From positions 1 through 51,023 of the forward strand of contig JAJYDK010000027.1 of the NCBI GenBank assembly GCA_021777555.1: a stretch of 51,023 bases of DNA, read 5' to 3'. The notes beneath the pieces were generated by a model. The model did not search any database. It saw only the letters and a program-made list of their open reading frames with translations, and was not told the DNA's origin. Shown here in pieces: positions 8,335-16,818 of this stretch. Every line of letters starts with the position of its first letter. Positions within the stretch are counted from its first letter, which is position 1. Source of the DNA: Pseudomonadota bacterium (GTDB taxonomy: Bacteria; Pseudomonadota; Gammaproteobacteria; Steroidobacterales; Steroidobacteraceae). A program made the position numbers and the translations under genes.

Positions 8335-9390
8335 ATGACGACCGACCGATTGACGCCACTGCTCGCGCAGCGGCCGTGGCTGCTGGCCGACGGGGCGATG
8401 GGCAGCAATCTGTTCGCGCGAGGGTTGACGAGCGGGGAAGCCCCCGAGCTCTGGAACACCGAGCATCCACAGCGGATCCGCGAGCTGCAACGCAGCTTCA
8501 TCGAGGCGGGCGCCGACATCATCCTCACCAACAGCTTCGGCGGCAACCGGCATCGCCTGAAATTGCACCAGGCTGAAGGCCGAGTCGCGGAGCTCAACGA
8601 GGCCGCCGCGAGCCTCGCTCGCGCAGAAGCGGATCGGCAGGACCGCGTGGTGCTGGTCGGCGGCAGCATGGGGCCGACCGGGGAGATCCTGGCGCCGCTC
8701 GGACCGCTCTCGGCGGCCGAAGCGCGGGAGTCCTTCGCGGAGCAGGCGGCAGCGCTCGCCCGCGGCGGCGCCGACATCCTGTGGATCGAGACGATGTCCT
8801 CGGCCGAGGAAACCGAAGCGGCGATCGAAGGGGCGCGGCAGGCGGGACTCCCGGTCGTCACGACGCTCAGCTTCGATACCAACGGCAGGACGATGATGGG
8901 CATCACGCCCGCCGAGCTCGCCGGCCTTTCGCAGAGGCACCATCTGGCGGCCTGCGGCAGCAACTGCGGTGTGGGCGCGGCAGAGATGGTGGCGTCGATC
9001 CTCAATCTCGCGGCCGCGGCCGATGCTTCGGCCATCCTCGTCGCCAAGGCCAACTGCGGAATCCCCCAATACGTCGACGGCGCGATCCGATTCAACGGGA
9101 CGCCCGAGCTCATGGCCGACTATGCCCGCCTCGCTCTCGATGCCGGCGCGCGGATCATCGGGGGCTGCTGCGGGACCACGCCGGAGCACCTGCGCGCGAT
9201 GCGTCAGGCGCTCGAGACTCACGTTCGCGGCCCGAAGCCCTCGCTCGAGACGATCGAAGCGCGGCTCGGGGCCCTGACGGCCGGCGCCGCGGCGCAGCTG
9301 CGCGGCGAGATGGATCGTCAAGCCGGCGCCGCGCCCGGCGCATCCCAACGCCGCCCCTCGCGGCGGACGGCGGCTCGCGGCGAGTCGTGA
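8335..9390 (+). CDS. Homocysteine S-methyltransferase family protein (betaine-homocysteine methyltransferase-like)
   Basis: A zinc-dependent methyltransferase of the homocysteine S-methyltransferase TIM-barrel family, which transfers a methyl group to homocysteine to make methionine. It is 351 aa with the family pattern throughout: LLADGAMGSNLF at the start, ILTNSFGGNRHRL, VGGSMGPTGEILAPLG, GADILWIETM, and the three zinc cysteines at C211 (SNCGVGA) and C278/C279 (IIGGCCGTTPEH). The barrel ends near residue 300. A Pro/Arg-rich tail of about 40 residues follows. The single-domain form and the LAPLGPLS region resemble bacterial betaine-homocysteine methyltransferases, but the methyl donor cannot be read from the sequence. 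AGGA upstream of ATG 8335 supports the start. Confidence 0.88.
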   Translation: MTTDRLTPLLAQRPWLLADGAMGSNLFARGLTSGEAPELWNTEHPQRIRELQRSFIEAGADIILTNSFGGNRHRLKLHQAEGRVAELNEAAASLARAEADRQDRVVLVGGSMGPTGEILAPLGPLSAAEARESFAEQAAALARGGADILWIETMSSAEETEAAIEGARQAGLPVVTTLSFDTNGRTMMGITPAELAGLSQRHHLAACGSNCGVGAAEMVASILNLAAAADASAILVAKANCGIPQYVDGAIRFNGTPELMADYARLALDAGARIIGGCCGTTPEHLRAMRQALETHVRGPKPSLETIEARLGALTAGAAAQLRGEMDRQAGAAPGASQRRPSRRTAARGES

Positions 9391-9513
9391 GAGCCTCCGG
9401 AAGCGAATCTTCCGACATCAGAGGCGGTGGTGCGTCAGTTCGTGGCGGCTGTTACCCTGCTCCATGTCGGGAAGGGTGCCGGTGCCACGTCCACCCTCGG
9501 GTGATTGCCGCTG

Positions 9514-10035
9514 ATGCACGGAATCCGTCGGATCGCCGCTAGGACGATCGTGGGAGCTCTCGTCCTGGTCTCGATCGGGACCGGGCTCGCGCTCTGGCGC
9601 CGCGCGGTGGACGACACACCGCAAGTCCATCGTCTGGCGGATGGCACGCTCGCCTCGTTCGCCGCTGACACGCGGTTCGTCCCGGCGCAGGGGTTTCCCA
9701 TCCGGCGTGAAGTGTCGGTGGACGGCGAGGCGCTGCTGAAGGTTCCGGTGGCCCGGCGGCCCCTGACCCTCCACACACCGCTCCTGCGCATCGAAGTGAT
9801 CCGACCCTCGACGCTGCTCGTCACCGCCCGCTCGCGGCAGGCGGGCGAGGAGGTGCGAGTGCTCAGCGGCGAGGCGATCGTCGGCAAGCGGTACGCCTCG
9901 CCCTACCCGGCGCCGGATGATGTGCGTGCGGGGCAGATGGCCATGGTGAATCGCACCATCGATCTGATGGAGAAAGAGCCGATCGGCGCTCGCTCGCTCG
10001 CGCGTCTGCGTGAATGGGCCATGAAGCTGAGATGA
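9514..10035 (+). CDS. FecR-like single-pass membrane protein
   Basis: 173 residues. One N-terminal membrane helix (about residues 10-28, RTIVGALVLVSIGTGLALW) is followed by an extracytoplasmic FecR-type beta domain: VHRLADGTLASFAADTRF, then EVRVLSGEAIVGK. The C-terminal part (about 130-173) is helical. FecR proteins relay signals to ECF sigma factors, but no sigma factor or TonB receptor gene is adjacent and the cytoplasmic N-terminus is very short. It may be a structural homologue only. ATG 9514 is chosen over an upstream TTG at 9505. A GC hairpin follows the stop. Confidence 0.6.
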   Translation: MHGIRRIAARTIVGALVLVSIGTGLALWRRAVDDTPQVHRLADGTLASFAADTRFVPAQGFPIRREVSVDGEALLKVPVARRPLTLHTPLLRIEVIRPSTLLVTARSRQAGEEVRVLSGEAIVGKRYASPYPAPDDVRAGQMAMVNRTIDLMEKEPIGARSLARLREWAMKLR

Positions 10036-10042
10036 GCCGCAT

Positions 10043-10060
10043 CCCGGGACGGCTCCCGGG
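10043..10060 (+). terminator. GC-rich hairpin after the FecR-like gene
   Basis: CCCGGGA and TCCCGGG form a perfect 7-bp stem with a 4-nt loop (CGGC), eight bases after the stop codon at 10035. There is no run of T, so intrinsic termination would be weak; it may instead protect the 3' end of the message. Confidence 0.4.
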
Positions 10061-10185
10061 GGTCGGCGCATCCGTCCCGGCCGATATCGGCACGCCCGTG
10101 TCCCCCGCCCGGAGGATGCGGGCGGCGCGGTGAGTCCCATAATCGAGCCTCCTCACCCGGCCGCGTCACCGCGAGGAGAGCGCAC

Positions 10186-10990
10186 ATGCGATATCGGTCA
10201 CTCGGGGCTTCGGGGTTGAAAGTGCCGGAGCTGAGCTTCGGCGCGGCCACCTTCGGCGGCACGGGCCCGCTGTTCTCGGCGTGGGGGCGCAGCGGCGTCG
10301 AGGAAGCCACACGGCTCGTGGACCTCTGCCTCGAGGCGGGCGCGAACCTGTTCGATACCGCCGACGTCTATTCCGACGGGCAGTCCGAGGAAATTCTGGG
10401 CGCGGCGATCAAGGGCCGCCGCAGCAAGGTGCTGCTCTCGACCAAGATCGGCTTGCCCGTGGGCAACGGCCCGGGCGAGGCGGGCGCTTCGCGGCATCGG
10501 CTGCTCGATGGCGTGGACGCCGCGTTGCGCCGCCTGGGCACCGATTACATCGATCTGCTGCAGCTGCACGCCTTCGACGCCTTCACTCCCGTGGAAGAGA
10601 CGCTCTACACGCTCGACCAGCTCGTGAAGGCCGGCACGGTGCGCTACGTGGGGGTCTCGAATTTCTCCGGCTGGCAGCTCATGAAGTCGCTCGCCCTCGC
10701 GCGCCAGCACGGATGGCCTCCCTACGTGGCGCATCAGGTCTACTACTCTCTGATCGGACGCGACTACGAGTGGGAGCTGATGCCGCTCGGCCTCGACCAG
10801 GGTGTGGGTGCACTCATCTGGAGCCTGCAACGAGGCGCAGCTGCGCGAGAATCTCGGCGCCGTGGAGGTGTCGCTGAACCCGGAGCAGATCAAACGCCTC
10901 GACGCGGCAAGCGCCGTGACGCCGGCCTATCCCTACTATCCGTATTACACTCACGATGGATTCACGCGGCTCAATCCTCCCCCGGTGTGA
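10186..10990 (+). pseudogene. Aldo/keto reductase, broken by an internal deletion with frameshift
   Basis: From ATG 10186 the frame is a clear aldo/keto reductase: RYRSLGASGLKVPELSFGAATFGG, then FDTADVYSDGQSEEILG with the catalytic Asp/Tyr, STKIGLP with the Lys, LLQLHAFDA with the His, and VRYVGVSNFSGWQL. It runs to GALIWS near 10820. The sequence then jumps to the far C-terminus in another frame: NEAQLRENLGAVEVSL, then PYYPYYTHDGF, ending at 10990. About 80 residues, including the NADP-pyrophosphate loop, are missing. The original frame instead runs on to 11115 as nonsense. The loss of the cofactor-binding part should inactivate it. An assembly error is the alternative. Confidence 0.82.
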
Positions 10991-11238
10991 GTGAAAGCAC
11001 CGAGATGCATGCCGACCCGGACCCGCTCGCCTCGACCTTCGGACCGCGGCTCGATGAGAGATCCGCGTCGCAAGCCGCCGAGATGGCCGCCCGCGCCGCG
11101 CTTCAAGGTGCCTGAATCCCTCCCGCGGCCGCACTCGCCTGAGACCATTCCCCTCGGGCCCAGCGCGATGCGCGCAGCATGCGTGGCGTGGCTGCCACAA
11201 CGATGCGCGCCGACCGTTCCCGGCTTAAACTGGCGCCC

Positions 11239-12261
11239 ATGAGCAATACTCCGAAACCTTCGCAAGAGTCGCGCCCGGCATTCGGTACCGTGCTGGCGCC
11301 CACCATGACCATGGCCCGCTTCGAGAACGGCGAGTGGGGGCCTTTCGAGGCCCGGCCGTGTGCGCCCATCGAGCTGCATCCGGCGGCGCACGTGCTGCAC
11401 TACGCCAGCACCTGCTTCGAGGGCTTCAAGGCCTACCGCTGGGCCGACGGCAGCATCCACGTGTTCCGGATGGACCGGCACATCGAGCGCATGCGCCAGA
11501 GCGCGCGGGCGCTCGTGCTGCCGGAGCCGGACCCGCGGCGACTCGAGGAAATGATCCTCACCGCCATCGATCGCAACCGTGACGCCGTGCCGGAGTCGCC
11601 CGGTGCGCTCTATCTGCGGCCCATCCTCTTCGGCACCACACCCAACATCGGCGCCGCCGGCGCGGCCGCCACCGAAGCGACGCTCATCGTGCTCGCGAGC
11701 CCGGTGTGGGACTACTTCGCCGGCGGCATGAAGCCACTCAGAATCTACGTCGAGGACGTCCATGCGCGCACGGCCTCGCAGACCGGCAAGGTCAAAACCG
11801 GCGGCAACTACGCGGCGGCCCTCGGTCCCACCCTCGAGGCGCGGCGCCGGTACAACGTCGACCAGGTGCTGTTCTGCCCGGGCGGATCGGTTCAGGAGAC
11901 GGGCGCCTCCAACTTCATGTTGTTTCGCGACGGGCGGGTGCTCACCCGCAGCCTCGACTCGACGTTCCTCCATGGCGTGACCCGCGACTCGGTGCTCACT
12001 CTGGCGCGGGAAGAGGGTTACCAGGTTGAGGAGCGGGTCTTCGACGTCGCCGAAATGCTGGAGTGGGTGCGCGATGGAGAGGCTGCGCTCTCCGGTACGG
12101 CCGCGGTGCTCGCGGGTGTCGGTACCTTCGTCTATCACGGCGAGGAGCACAAGGTGGGAAGTGGAGACGTTGGACCTCACACGCGCAAACTGCGTGAGCA
12201 CCTGGTGTCCATCCAGCGCGGCGAGACCCGCGATACACACGGATGGACCCGCAAGATCTGA
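11239..12261 (+). CDS. ilvE: Branched-chain amino acid aminotransferase
   Basis: A PLP-dependent class IV aminotransferase that makes valine, leucine and isoleucine from their 2-oxo acids, with glutamate as amino donor. The 340-residue protein shows LHYASTCFEGFKAYRW, YLRPILFGT, the PLP lysine in VKTGGNYAAAL, PGGSVQETGASNFML and SGTAAVLAGVG. All are typical of the BCAT form (about 340-360 aa) rather than the shorter E. coli form. ATG 11239 fits the family N-terminus; the open frame extends further upstream without family resemblance. It stands alone on the plus strand and converges on the TonB receptor, with a hairpin between them. Confidence 0.92.
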   Translation: MSNTPKPSQESRPAFGTVLAPTMTMARFENGEWGPFEARPCAPIELHPAAHVLHYASTCFEGFKAYRWADGSIHVFRMDRHIERMRQSARALVLPEPDPRRLEEMILTAIDRNRDAVPESPGALYLRPILFGTTPNIGAAGAAATEATLIVLASPVWDYFAGGMKPLRIYVEDVHARTASQTGKVKTGGNYAAALGPTLEARRRYNVDQVLFCPGGSVQETGASNFMLFRDGRVLTRSLDSTFLHGVTRDSVLTLAREEGYQVEERVFDVAEMLEWVRDGEAALSGTAAVLAGVGTFVYHGEEHKVGSGDVGPHTRKLREHLVSIQRGETRDTHGWTRKI

Positions 12262-12290
12262 CCGTCACGGCTCATCGAGCCCGGTGGTCG

Positions 12291-12311
12291 CGGGGCGGGC
12301 GAGCCGCCCCG
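12291..12311. terminator. Hairpin between convergent genes
   Basis: CGGGGCGG and CCGCCCCG form a perfect 8-bp stem around a 5-nt loop in the 63-bp gap between the stops at 12261 and 12325. Its position suits a bidirectional terminator, though no T-run follows in either direction. Confidence 0.45.
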
Positions 12312-12324
12312 GCGATCGCCGCGA

Positions 12325-14406
12325 CTACAAGTGGTAGCCGAGCTTCACCCACAGCATCCGCGCCGGCAGGAGATAGAACGACCCGCTGCCGAACTCACTC
12401 GCCGTCACGGGCGGGCGGCGGTTGGTGAGATTGGTGCCCTCGAGCCTCACGCCGTAGCGGCCCCACCGGTAACCGAGCTGCGCGTGCAGAGTCGCATAGC
12501 CGCCCACCGGCGCCGTGTTCTGCTCATCGAGAAATCGCCGCCCGGCGTACTGGCCGATGAGCGAGGCGGTGAATCCGTGCGCGGGCGTATAGAGCACCCC
12601 GGCCGAGGCGAGAAAATGCGGTGAGAGCGGCAGCTCGCGCCCGGCCACGTTCACCGTGGAAACCCCGTCGAAGAAGAGATACTGGGTGTAAATCGCGTCG
12701 TGATAGGAGGCGGTCGCGATCAGCGCCAGGCTCTTGATGGGGTCGTAGTGCAGCTCGAGCTCCGTGCCCCGCAGCCGCTCGCCGCCGGCATTGGCGAGCG
12801 CGCCGGAGGGGGTCGGAACCACGAGGTTCGCGAAATCGAGCTGGAACGCCTCGAGCTGGTAATTGAGGCGTCCCTTGAACGCCTCACCCTTCAAGCCCGC
12901 TTCGTCACTGTCGGCTGTCTCGGGGCTGAGCAGCGCCGGGGTGTAGTCCGGCCCGAAATCGATGGCCGCCGGCTTGAACGCCTGCCGATAGTCGGCGTAC
13001 AGGTGCGCCTCGTTCCGCCCGAAGCGCCACAGCCGATAGCTCACGCCCACCGTTTCGGTCGGCTTGACGAGGGTCTTGCTCACCGTCTGTGCCAGCAGCA
13101 CTGGGGGCGGCAGGGTGAGATCGCTCGAGCTCTTGTGCTCGTAGGCCTCATTCAAGCGCACCCCGGCGACGATGTCCCAGCGGGCGTCGGGACGGAAATC
13201 GAGCTGTGCGTACTCTCCGGCGAACAGACGCCGGTCATCGAGCGCGCCGATCTCATTCGGCGCAAACGTCCAGGTCGGCGGCGGAACGAGCGACCCGTCG
13301 AGGGGCACCGTGTAGGCGCCGTTGCCGTTCAGGGTCGACTGCACGCCGCGCCCGTAGAGCAGATCGGCGCCCACCAGCACGTGCGCATGCCGGGAAACCT
13401 TGATCGCGAGGTGCGTATCGAAGTAACCGTCCTCGATCAGGCGGCGCTGGTTCTGAGTGTCAGCCGCGCCACTGAGGTCCGGGTGCAGGAAGGCGCGAAC
13501 GTCCGTGACCTTCGAGTATGCGTAAGAGACTCGCGTATTCCACTGTCCCAGTGGCACCGGATGCGAATATTCGAGCGAGAGCTGATACGCGTTCTCATTG
13601 ATCCGCGCGTCCGCCGGGTTGAAGTTGGCGTTGACGGGGGTGAGCGGGGTGAGTGTCGCACCGCTGCGGATGACCGGACTCGGCGGCACATCGCTCACGA
13701 ATGAGAGATTGGCGTCGATGCGCAGCGTGCCGCCGCCCACATGGAGCGCACCACGGTACAGACCGCGTTCGTCCGCGACCGATTCGCGGCCATCGGCGAA
13801 CCCCAGGCGCTCGCCGTCGATGGCAAGGGATTGCCGATACGAGCCCAGTTGCGGCAGCGCCAGCGACGCCGAGCCGCGAAGCGATCCGTAGGTGCCGTAG
13901 GAAAAGTCGGCTTCATTGGATGCCTGGCCCGCGGGATAGTGCAGCACCTGCACGACGCCGACGAAGGAAGTCGCGCCGTACATCACCGGCGCGGATCCCT
14001 TCATCACTTCGATACGCTCGACATCGGTCAGATCGAGGGTCGGGATCGACGGATTGAATGCCCCACCCCAAGGTACGCCGTCGACGACGAGCAGAAACGC
14101 GTCGAACTCGTGCAGGCCCCAGAACGCAGGCACGGCGCTCGAGGGACCGGCGTCGCCGCCGGCGGGCGCCTCGACGCCCGGCACCAGGCTGAGTGCGCTC
14201 GCCATATCCTGCGCACCGAGGGCCCCTAGCGTCTTTCCCGAGACGACCGAGATGTCGATTGGGATGCGCCCCTCCGGCTCCGGGGTGCGCGTCGCGGTGA
14301 CCACGATGGTGTGAAGTGAATCGGCCCGCGCAGGTGAAAGCGCCGCGACCATCCCGCCGGCACAGGCGGCGGCCACGAGGGCCGGTATGGGATATCTGCT
14401 GCTCAT
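12325..14406 (-). CDS. TonB-dependent outer-membrane receptor
   Basis: A 693-residue gated beta-barrel receptor. The signal peptide is at residues 1-28 (ending SPARA). A TonB-box-like stretch, HTIVVTATRTPE, follows, then a plug domain (about 40-160, with DVERIEVMKGSAPVMYGATSFVGVV). The beta-barrel runs to a C-terminal aromatic pattern (LWVKLGYHL). The substrate cannot be read from the sequence; no transporter or biosynthetic genes are adjacent. The C-terminal LTNRRPPVTASEFGSGSFYLLPARM pattern is typical of siderophore- or cobalamin-type receptors. It is divergent from the YqgE-like gene at 14563 (156-bp gap). Confidence 0.9.
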   Translation of the reverse strand: MSSRYPIPALVAAACAGGMVAALSPARADSLHTIVVTATRTPEPEGRIPIDISVVSGKTLGALGAQDMASALSLVPGVEAPAGGDAGPSSAVPAFWGLHEFDAFLLVVDGVPWGGAFNPSIPTLDLTDVERIEVMKGSAPVMYGATSFVGVVQVLHYPAGQASNEADFSYGTYGSLRGSASLALPQLGSYRQSLAIDGERLGFADGRESVADERGLYRGALHVGGGTLRIDANLSFVSDVPPSPVIRSGATLTPLTPVNANFNPADARINENAYQLSLEYSHPVPLGQWNTRVSYAYSKVTDVRAFLHPDLSGAADTQNQRRLIEDGYFDTHLAIKVSRHAHVLVGADLLYGRGVQSTLNGNGAYTVPLDGSLVPPPTWTFAPNEIGALDDRRLFAGEYAQLDFRPDARWDIVAGVRLNEAYEHKSSSDLTLPPPVLLAQTVSKTLVKPTETVGVSYRLWRFGRNEAHLYADYRQAFKPAAIDFGPDYTPALLSPETADSDEAGLKGEAFKGRLNYQLEAFQLDFANLVVPTPSGALANAGGERLRGTELELHYDPIKSLALIATASYHDAIYTQYLFFDGVSTVNVAGRELPLSPHFLASAGVLYTPAHGFTASLIGQYAGRRFLDEQNTAPVGGYATLHAQLGYRWGRYGVRLEGTNLTNRRPPVTASEFGSGSFYLLPARMLWVKLGYHL

Positions 14407-14562
14407 GAAGGGGTGGCACTATAGGGGGCGACCCGGTCTGCCGCCACGGGTGGGGCAGTGTGGGGCTGCCTGCGACGCCGCGGAGCCTTCGCGCGCGCAG
14501 TCCCCTGATCCGCCGGCCGGCGATGCGCGTAAGATGTCCCGAGGGACGGTCGATGCGGTGCG

Positions 14563-15285
14563 ATGGCGCCGAAGCGAGTGTCGCCGGTGAGATACGGGCC
14601 CTTTTTGCAACGCTGCCTGGTCGGCGCGCTTTGCGCGCTCCTGCCGCTGGGGGGATCGTGGCCGTCGGCTCGCGGCGCCAACATCCGCGCTTCCCCGAGC
14701 GCGATTTTCCTCATCGCCCGAGGCGAGCTGTCGGATCCCTTCTTCGCACACTCGATCGTCCTGGTGATGAGCAATCTGGCGCCCGCCCCAGTCGGTATCA
14801 TCATCAACAGGCCGACGCCGATGCCCGTCTCCAGGCTCTTTCCGGATGTCGCGCGCCTTCGCCATGCGCCGGCCAAGGTGTACTTCGGGGGGCCCGTCGA
14901 TTTCACGTCGGTGTGGTTCCTGTTTCGCGCCGGACACGCGCATCGCCACGCGGTCCGTGTCCTCGATGGGATTTTCCTGAGCGCGGATGCGAGGCTCCTG
15001 CGCCAGCTTCTTGCCCGCCGCAGGCCGATGGCGGGCCTGCGGATCTTCGTCGGTCATGCCGGCTGGGTGCCCGGTCAGCTTCAGGCTGAAATCCGGGCGG
15101 GCGACTGGACTGTGAGGAAGGTGAAACCGGCTACGATTTTCGGCCACCGCTCGCAATACCCCTGGCCCTCCCCGAGCATGCCCCAACACGGTGCATTGCG
15201 ACCCGCGGTGGCGCGAAGGATCGGCCGCGCGCGCGCCGGTTGCTCGCGGTGCCGAAGGAACTTAGGCGGGCCGCGGATACTCTGA
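14563..15285 (+). CDS. YqgE/AlgH (UPF0301) family protein with a signal peptide
   Basis: The core at about residues 44-195 matches the YqgE/AlgH family: FLIARGELSDPFFAHSIVLV, then VGIIINRPTPMPVSRLF, VYFGGPVDF, IFVGHAGWVPGQLQAEI and W-V aromatic spacing. Unusually for this family, which is generally cytoplasmic and about 190 aa, a hydrophobic segment (CLVGALCALLPLGG) and an ARGA-type cleavage region precede the core, suggesting export. A basic, Cys-containing tail follows it. GTG 14590 is an alternative start that would keep the signal. Function of the family is unknown. Divergent from the TonB receptor. Confidence 0.78.
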   Translation: MAPKRVSPVRYGPFLQRCLVGALCALLPLGGSWPSARGANIRASPSAIFLIARGELSDPFFAHSIVLVMSNLAPAPVGIIINRPTPMPVSRLFPDVARLRHAPAKVYFGGPVDFTSVWFLFRAGHAHRHAVRVLDGIFLSADARLLRQLLARRRPMAGLRIFVGHAGWVPGQLQAEIRAGDWTVRKVKPATIFGHRSQYPWPSPSMPQHGALRPAVARRIGRARAGCSRCRRNLGGPRIL

Positions 15286-15482
15286 CGGGGTGCGGCGGGT
15301 TGATCGTTCGCGCCGCAGCGGGAGAGCCATGCTGCCGGTTCGCGGCCGAACTCTCTCAGGGGAGCATGTCCGCCCTCTCGTCGGAGGGAGATGTGACTCC
15401 CGTTGGCCGGCAAGGTGGTATGAACACAGTCTAGACGGCCCCACCGCCGGCCATCGTCGCAGTCAACAAGGGAGCGCTGGAA

Positions 15483-16049
15483 ATGTTCGACAGTCCATCC
15501 GAAGAAGCCGCCTACAGCTCGATCGCCTTTCTGGGCGGGACCGGTCCCGGGCGCGTCCCCGAGAGTCCAAGGCGACCCTCGGGGCCTGTCAGGAAGGTGG
15601 CCCCGAAGGATCCGGCGGCGCATGTGATGACCGATTTCACCGCGGACTCCCCGGTCACCATCGCGCCGGATCGCTCGATCGATGAGGCGTTGCGCGAGAT
15701 GATCGTCGCGGGGGTGCGCGCGCTGCTGGTCGTGCGCGGCGAGGTCACCGTCGGTCTCCTCACCTCGTACGACATCCAGGGCGAGCGCCCCCTGCAGTTC
15801 CTCAGGACTTCCGGCTTCACCCGCCACGATGAGATCGAGGTGGGCCACATCATGACGCCCTGGGAGAAGGTTCCGACGCTCGATGCACAATGGGTGGCCT
15901 CGGCCCGGGTGGCCGACGTGATCCGCGCCTTCAAGGCCCCTCAGGCATCGCACATCGTGGTGGTCGAGTACGCGGAGCAGGGTGGCGCCTTCGTGCGAGG
16001 CCTGTTCTCCCGCACCCAGCTCGAGCGGCATCTGGGACAGTCGATTTAG
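15483..16049 (+). CDS. CBS-domain-pair protein
   Basis: 188 residues with two CBS motifs. The first runs from about residue 46 (VMTDFTADSPVTIAPDRS, then ALLVVRGEVTVGLLTSYDI). The second runs from about 121 (HIMTPWEKVPTLDAQWV, then SHIVVVEYAEQGGAFVRGLFSRTQ). CBS pairs bind adenosyl nucleotides and regulate a partner; no catalytic domain is attached here. The N-terminal 45 residues are low-complexity and basic. GGGAG lies about nine bases before ATG 15483. The PmtA-like gene follows 120 bases downstream in the same direction. Confidence 0.85.
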   Translation: MFDSPSEEAAYSSIAFLGGTGPGRVPESPRRPSGPVRKVAPKDPAAHVMTDFTADSPVTIAPDRSIDEALREMIVAGVRALLVVRGEVTVGLLTSYDIQGERPLQFLRTSGFTRHDEIEVGHIMTPWEKVPTLDAQWVASARVADVIRAFKAPQASHIVVVEYAEQGGAFVRGLFSRTQLERHLGQSI

Positions 16050-16169
16050 GCACTCGAGTTGCTCGAGCGCGCAAAGGTGGCTACATTGGTCCCTGTCGAG
16101 GCACGGCAGGCTGACGAGTGCGCGATCCCGCGAGCGCAGGTCTGGACCGACACCACCCGGGCGGAGGCT

Positions 16170-16787
16170 ATGTCGAGAAATTATTCCGTAAATCCCCCGC
16201 TCGACATCCTGCAGTTTCTGCGCGCAGGTCTGCGCGAGCCGCGCCGCGTCGGCGCCGTGGCGCCCTCGGGGCGGGCGCTCGCCAGACTGGTCACCTCGGA
16301 GATCTCCCCCGCCCGCGGCCCGGTCATCGAGTTGGGGGCCGGTACGGGGGCGGTCACGCGCGCGCTGCTCGATCGTGGTGTGCCGGAGCAGCAGCTGGCC
16401 CTCATCGAATCGGATCCGCACCTCGCGAGGCTGCTCAGGTCACGGTTTCCCGCGGCGCAGGTCCTGGCCATCCCCGCCCAGCGACTGCGTCACGTGGACC
16501 CGTTCGACGGCAATGCGGCCGCCTCGGTCATCAGCGGCCTGCCGCTGCTCTCGATGCGCAAGAGCGAGGTCATGAGCGTGCTGCACGGGGCCTTCAGCCG
16601 GCTCGAACACGGCGGCGCCTTCTACCAGTTCACTTACGGTCCACGCTGCCCGGTTCCCGCGGCAATCCTGAGGCGGCTCGGCCTGCGCGCCAAGCGCATG
16701 GGCTGGGTGGTGAACAACCTGCCTCCCGCGGCGGTCTACCGGATCGAGCGCTCCGCCCGTCGTTCCTCCCGCTCGCGCGGCGCCTGA
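16170..16787 (+). CDS. Class I SAM-dependent methyltransferase, PmtA-like
   Basis: 205 residues. The N-terminal FLRAGLREPRRVGAVAPSGRALARL and the SAM motif VIELGAGTGAVTRALL, followed by the acidic IESD loop, are characteristic of the phospholipid/ornithine-lipid N-methyltransferase (PmtA) group. VISGLPLLSMRK and FYQFTYGPRCP also fit. Substrate is inferred, possibly a membrane aminolipid. ATG 16170 is preferred because GGAGG precedes it; the open frame extends to 16059 without a supported start. It converges on the EamA gene with a 31-bp gap. Confidence 0.82.
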   Translation: MSRNYSVNPPLDILQFLRAGLREPRRVGAVAPSGRALARLVTSEISPARGPVIELGAGTGAVTRALLDRGVPEQQLALIESDPHLARLLRSRFPAAQVLAIPAQRLRHVDPFDGNAAASVISGLPLLSMRKSEVMSVLHGAFSRLEHGGAFYQFTYGPRCPVPAAILRRLGLRAKRMGWVVNNLPPAAVYRIERSARRSSRSRGA

Positions 16788-16818
16788 AGTCCCCTTCCGG
16801 GTACGCGGCACGGTCCGC

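Noticed and set aside
10951-12240. A 429-codon minus-strand open frame
   Set aside because: Antisense to ilvE; low-complexity His/Arg/Glu translation typical of a shadow.
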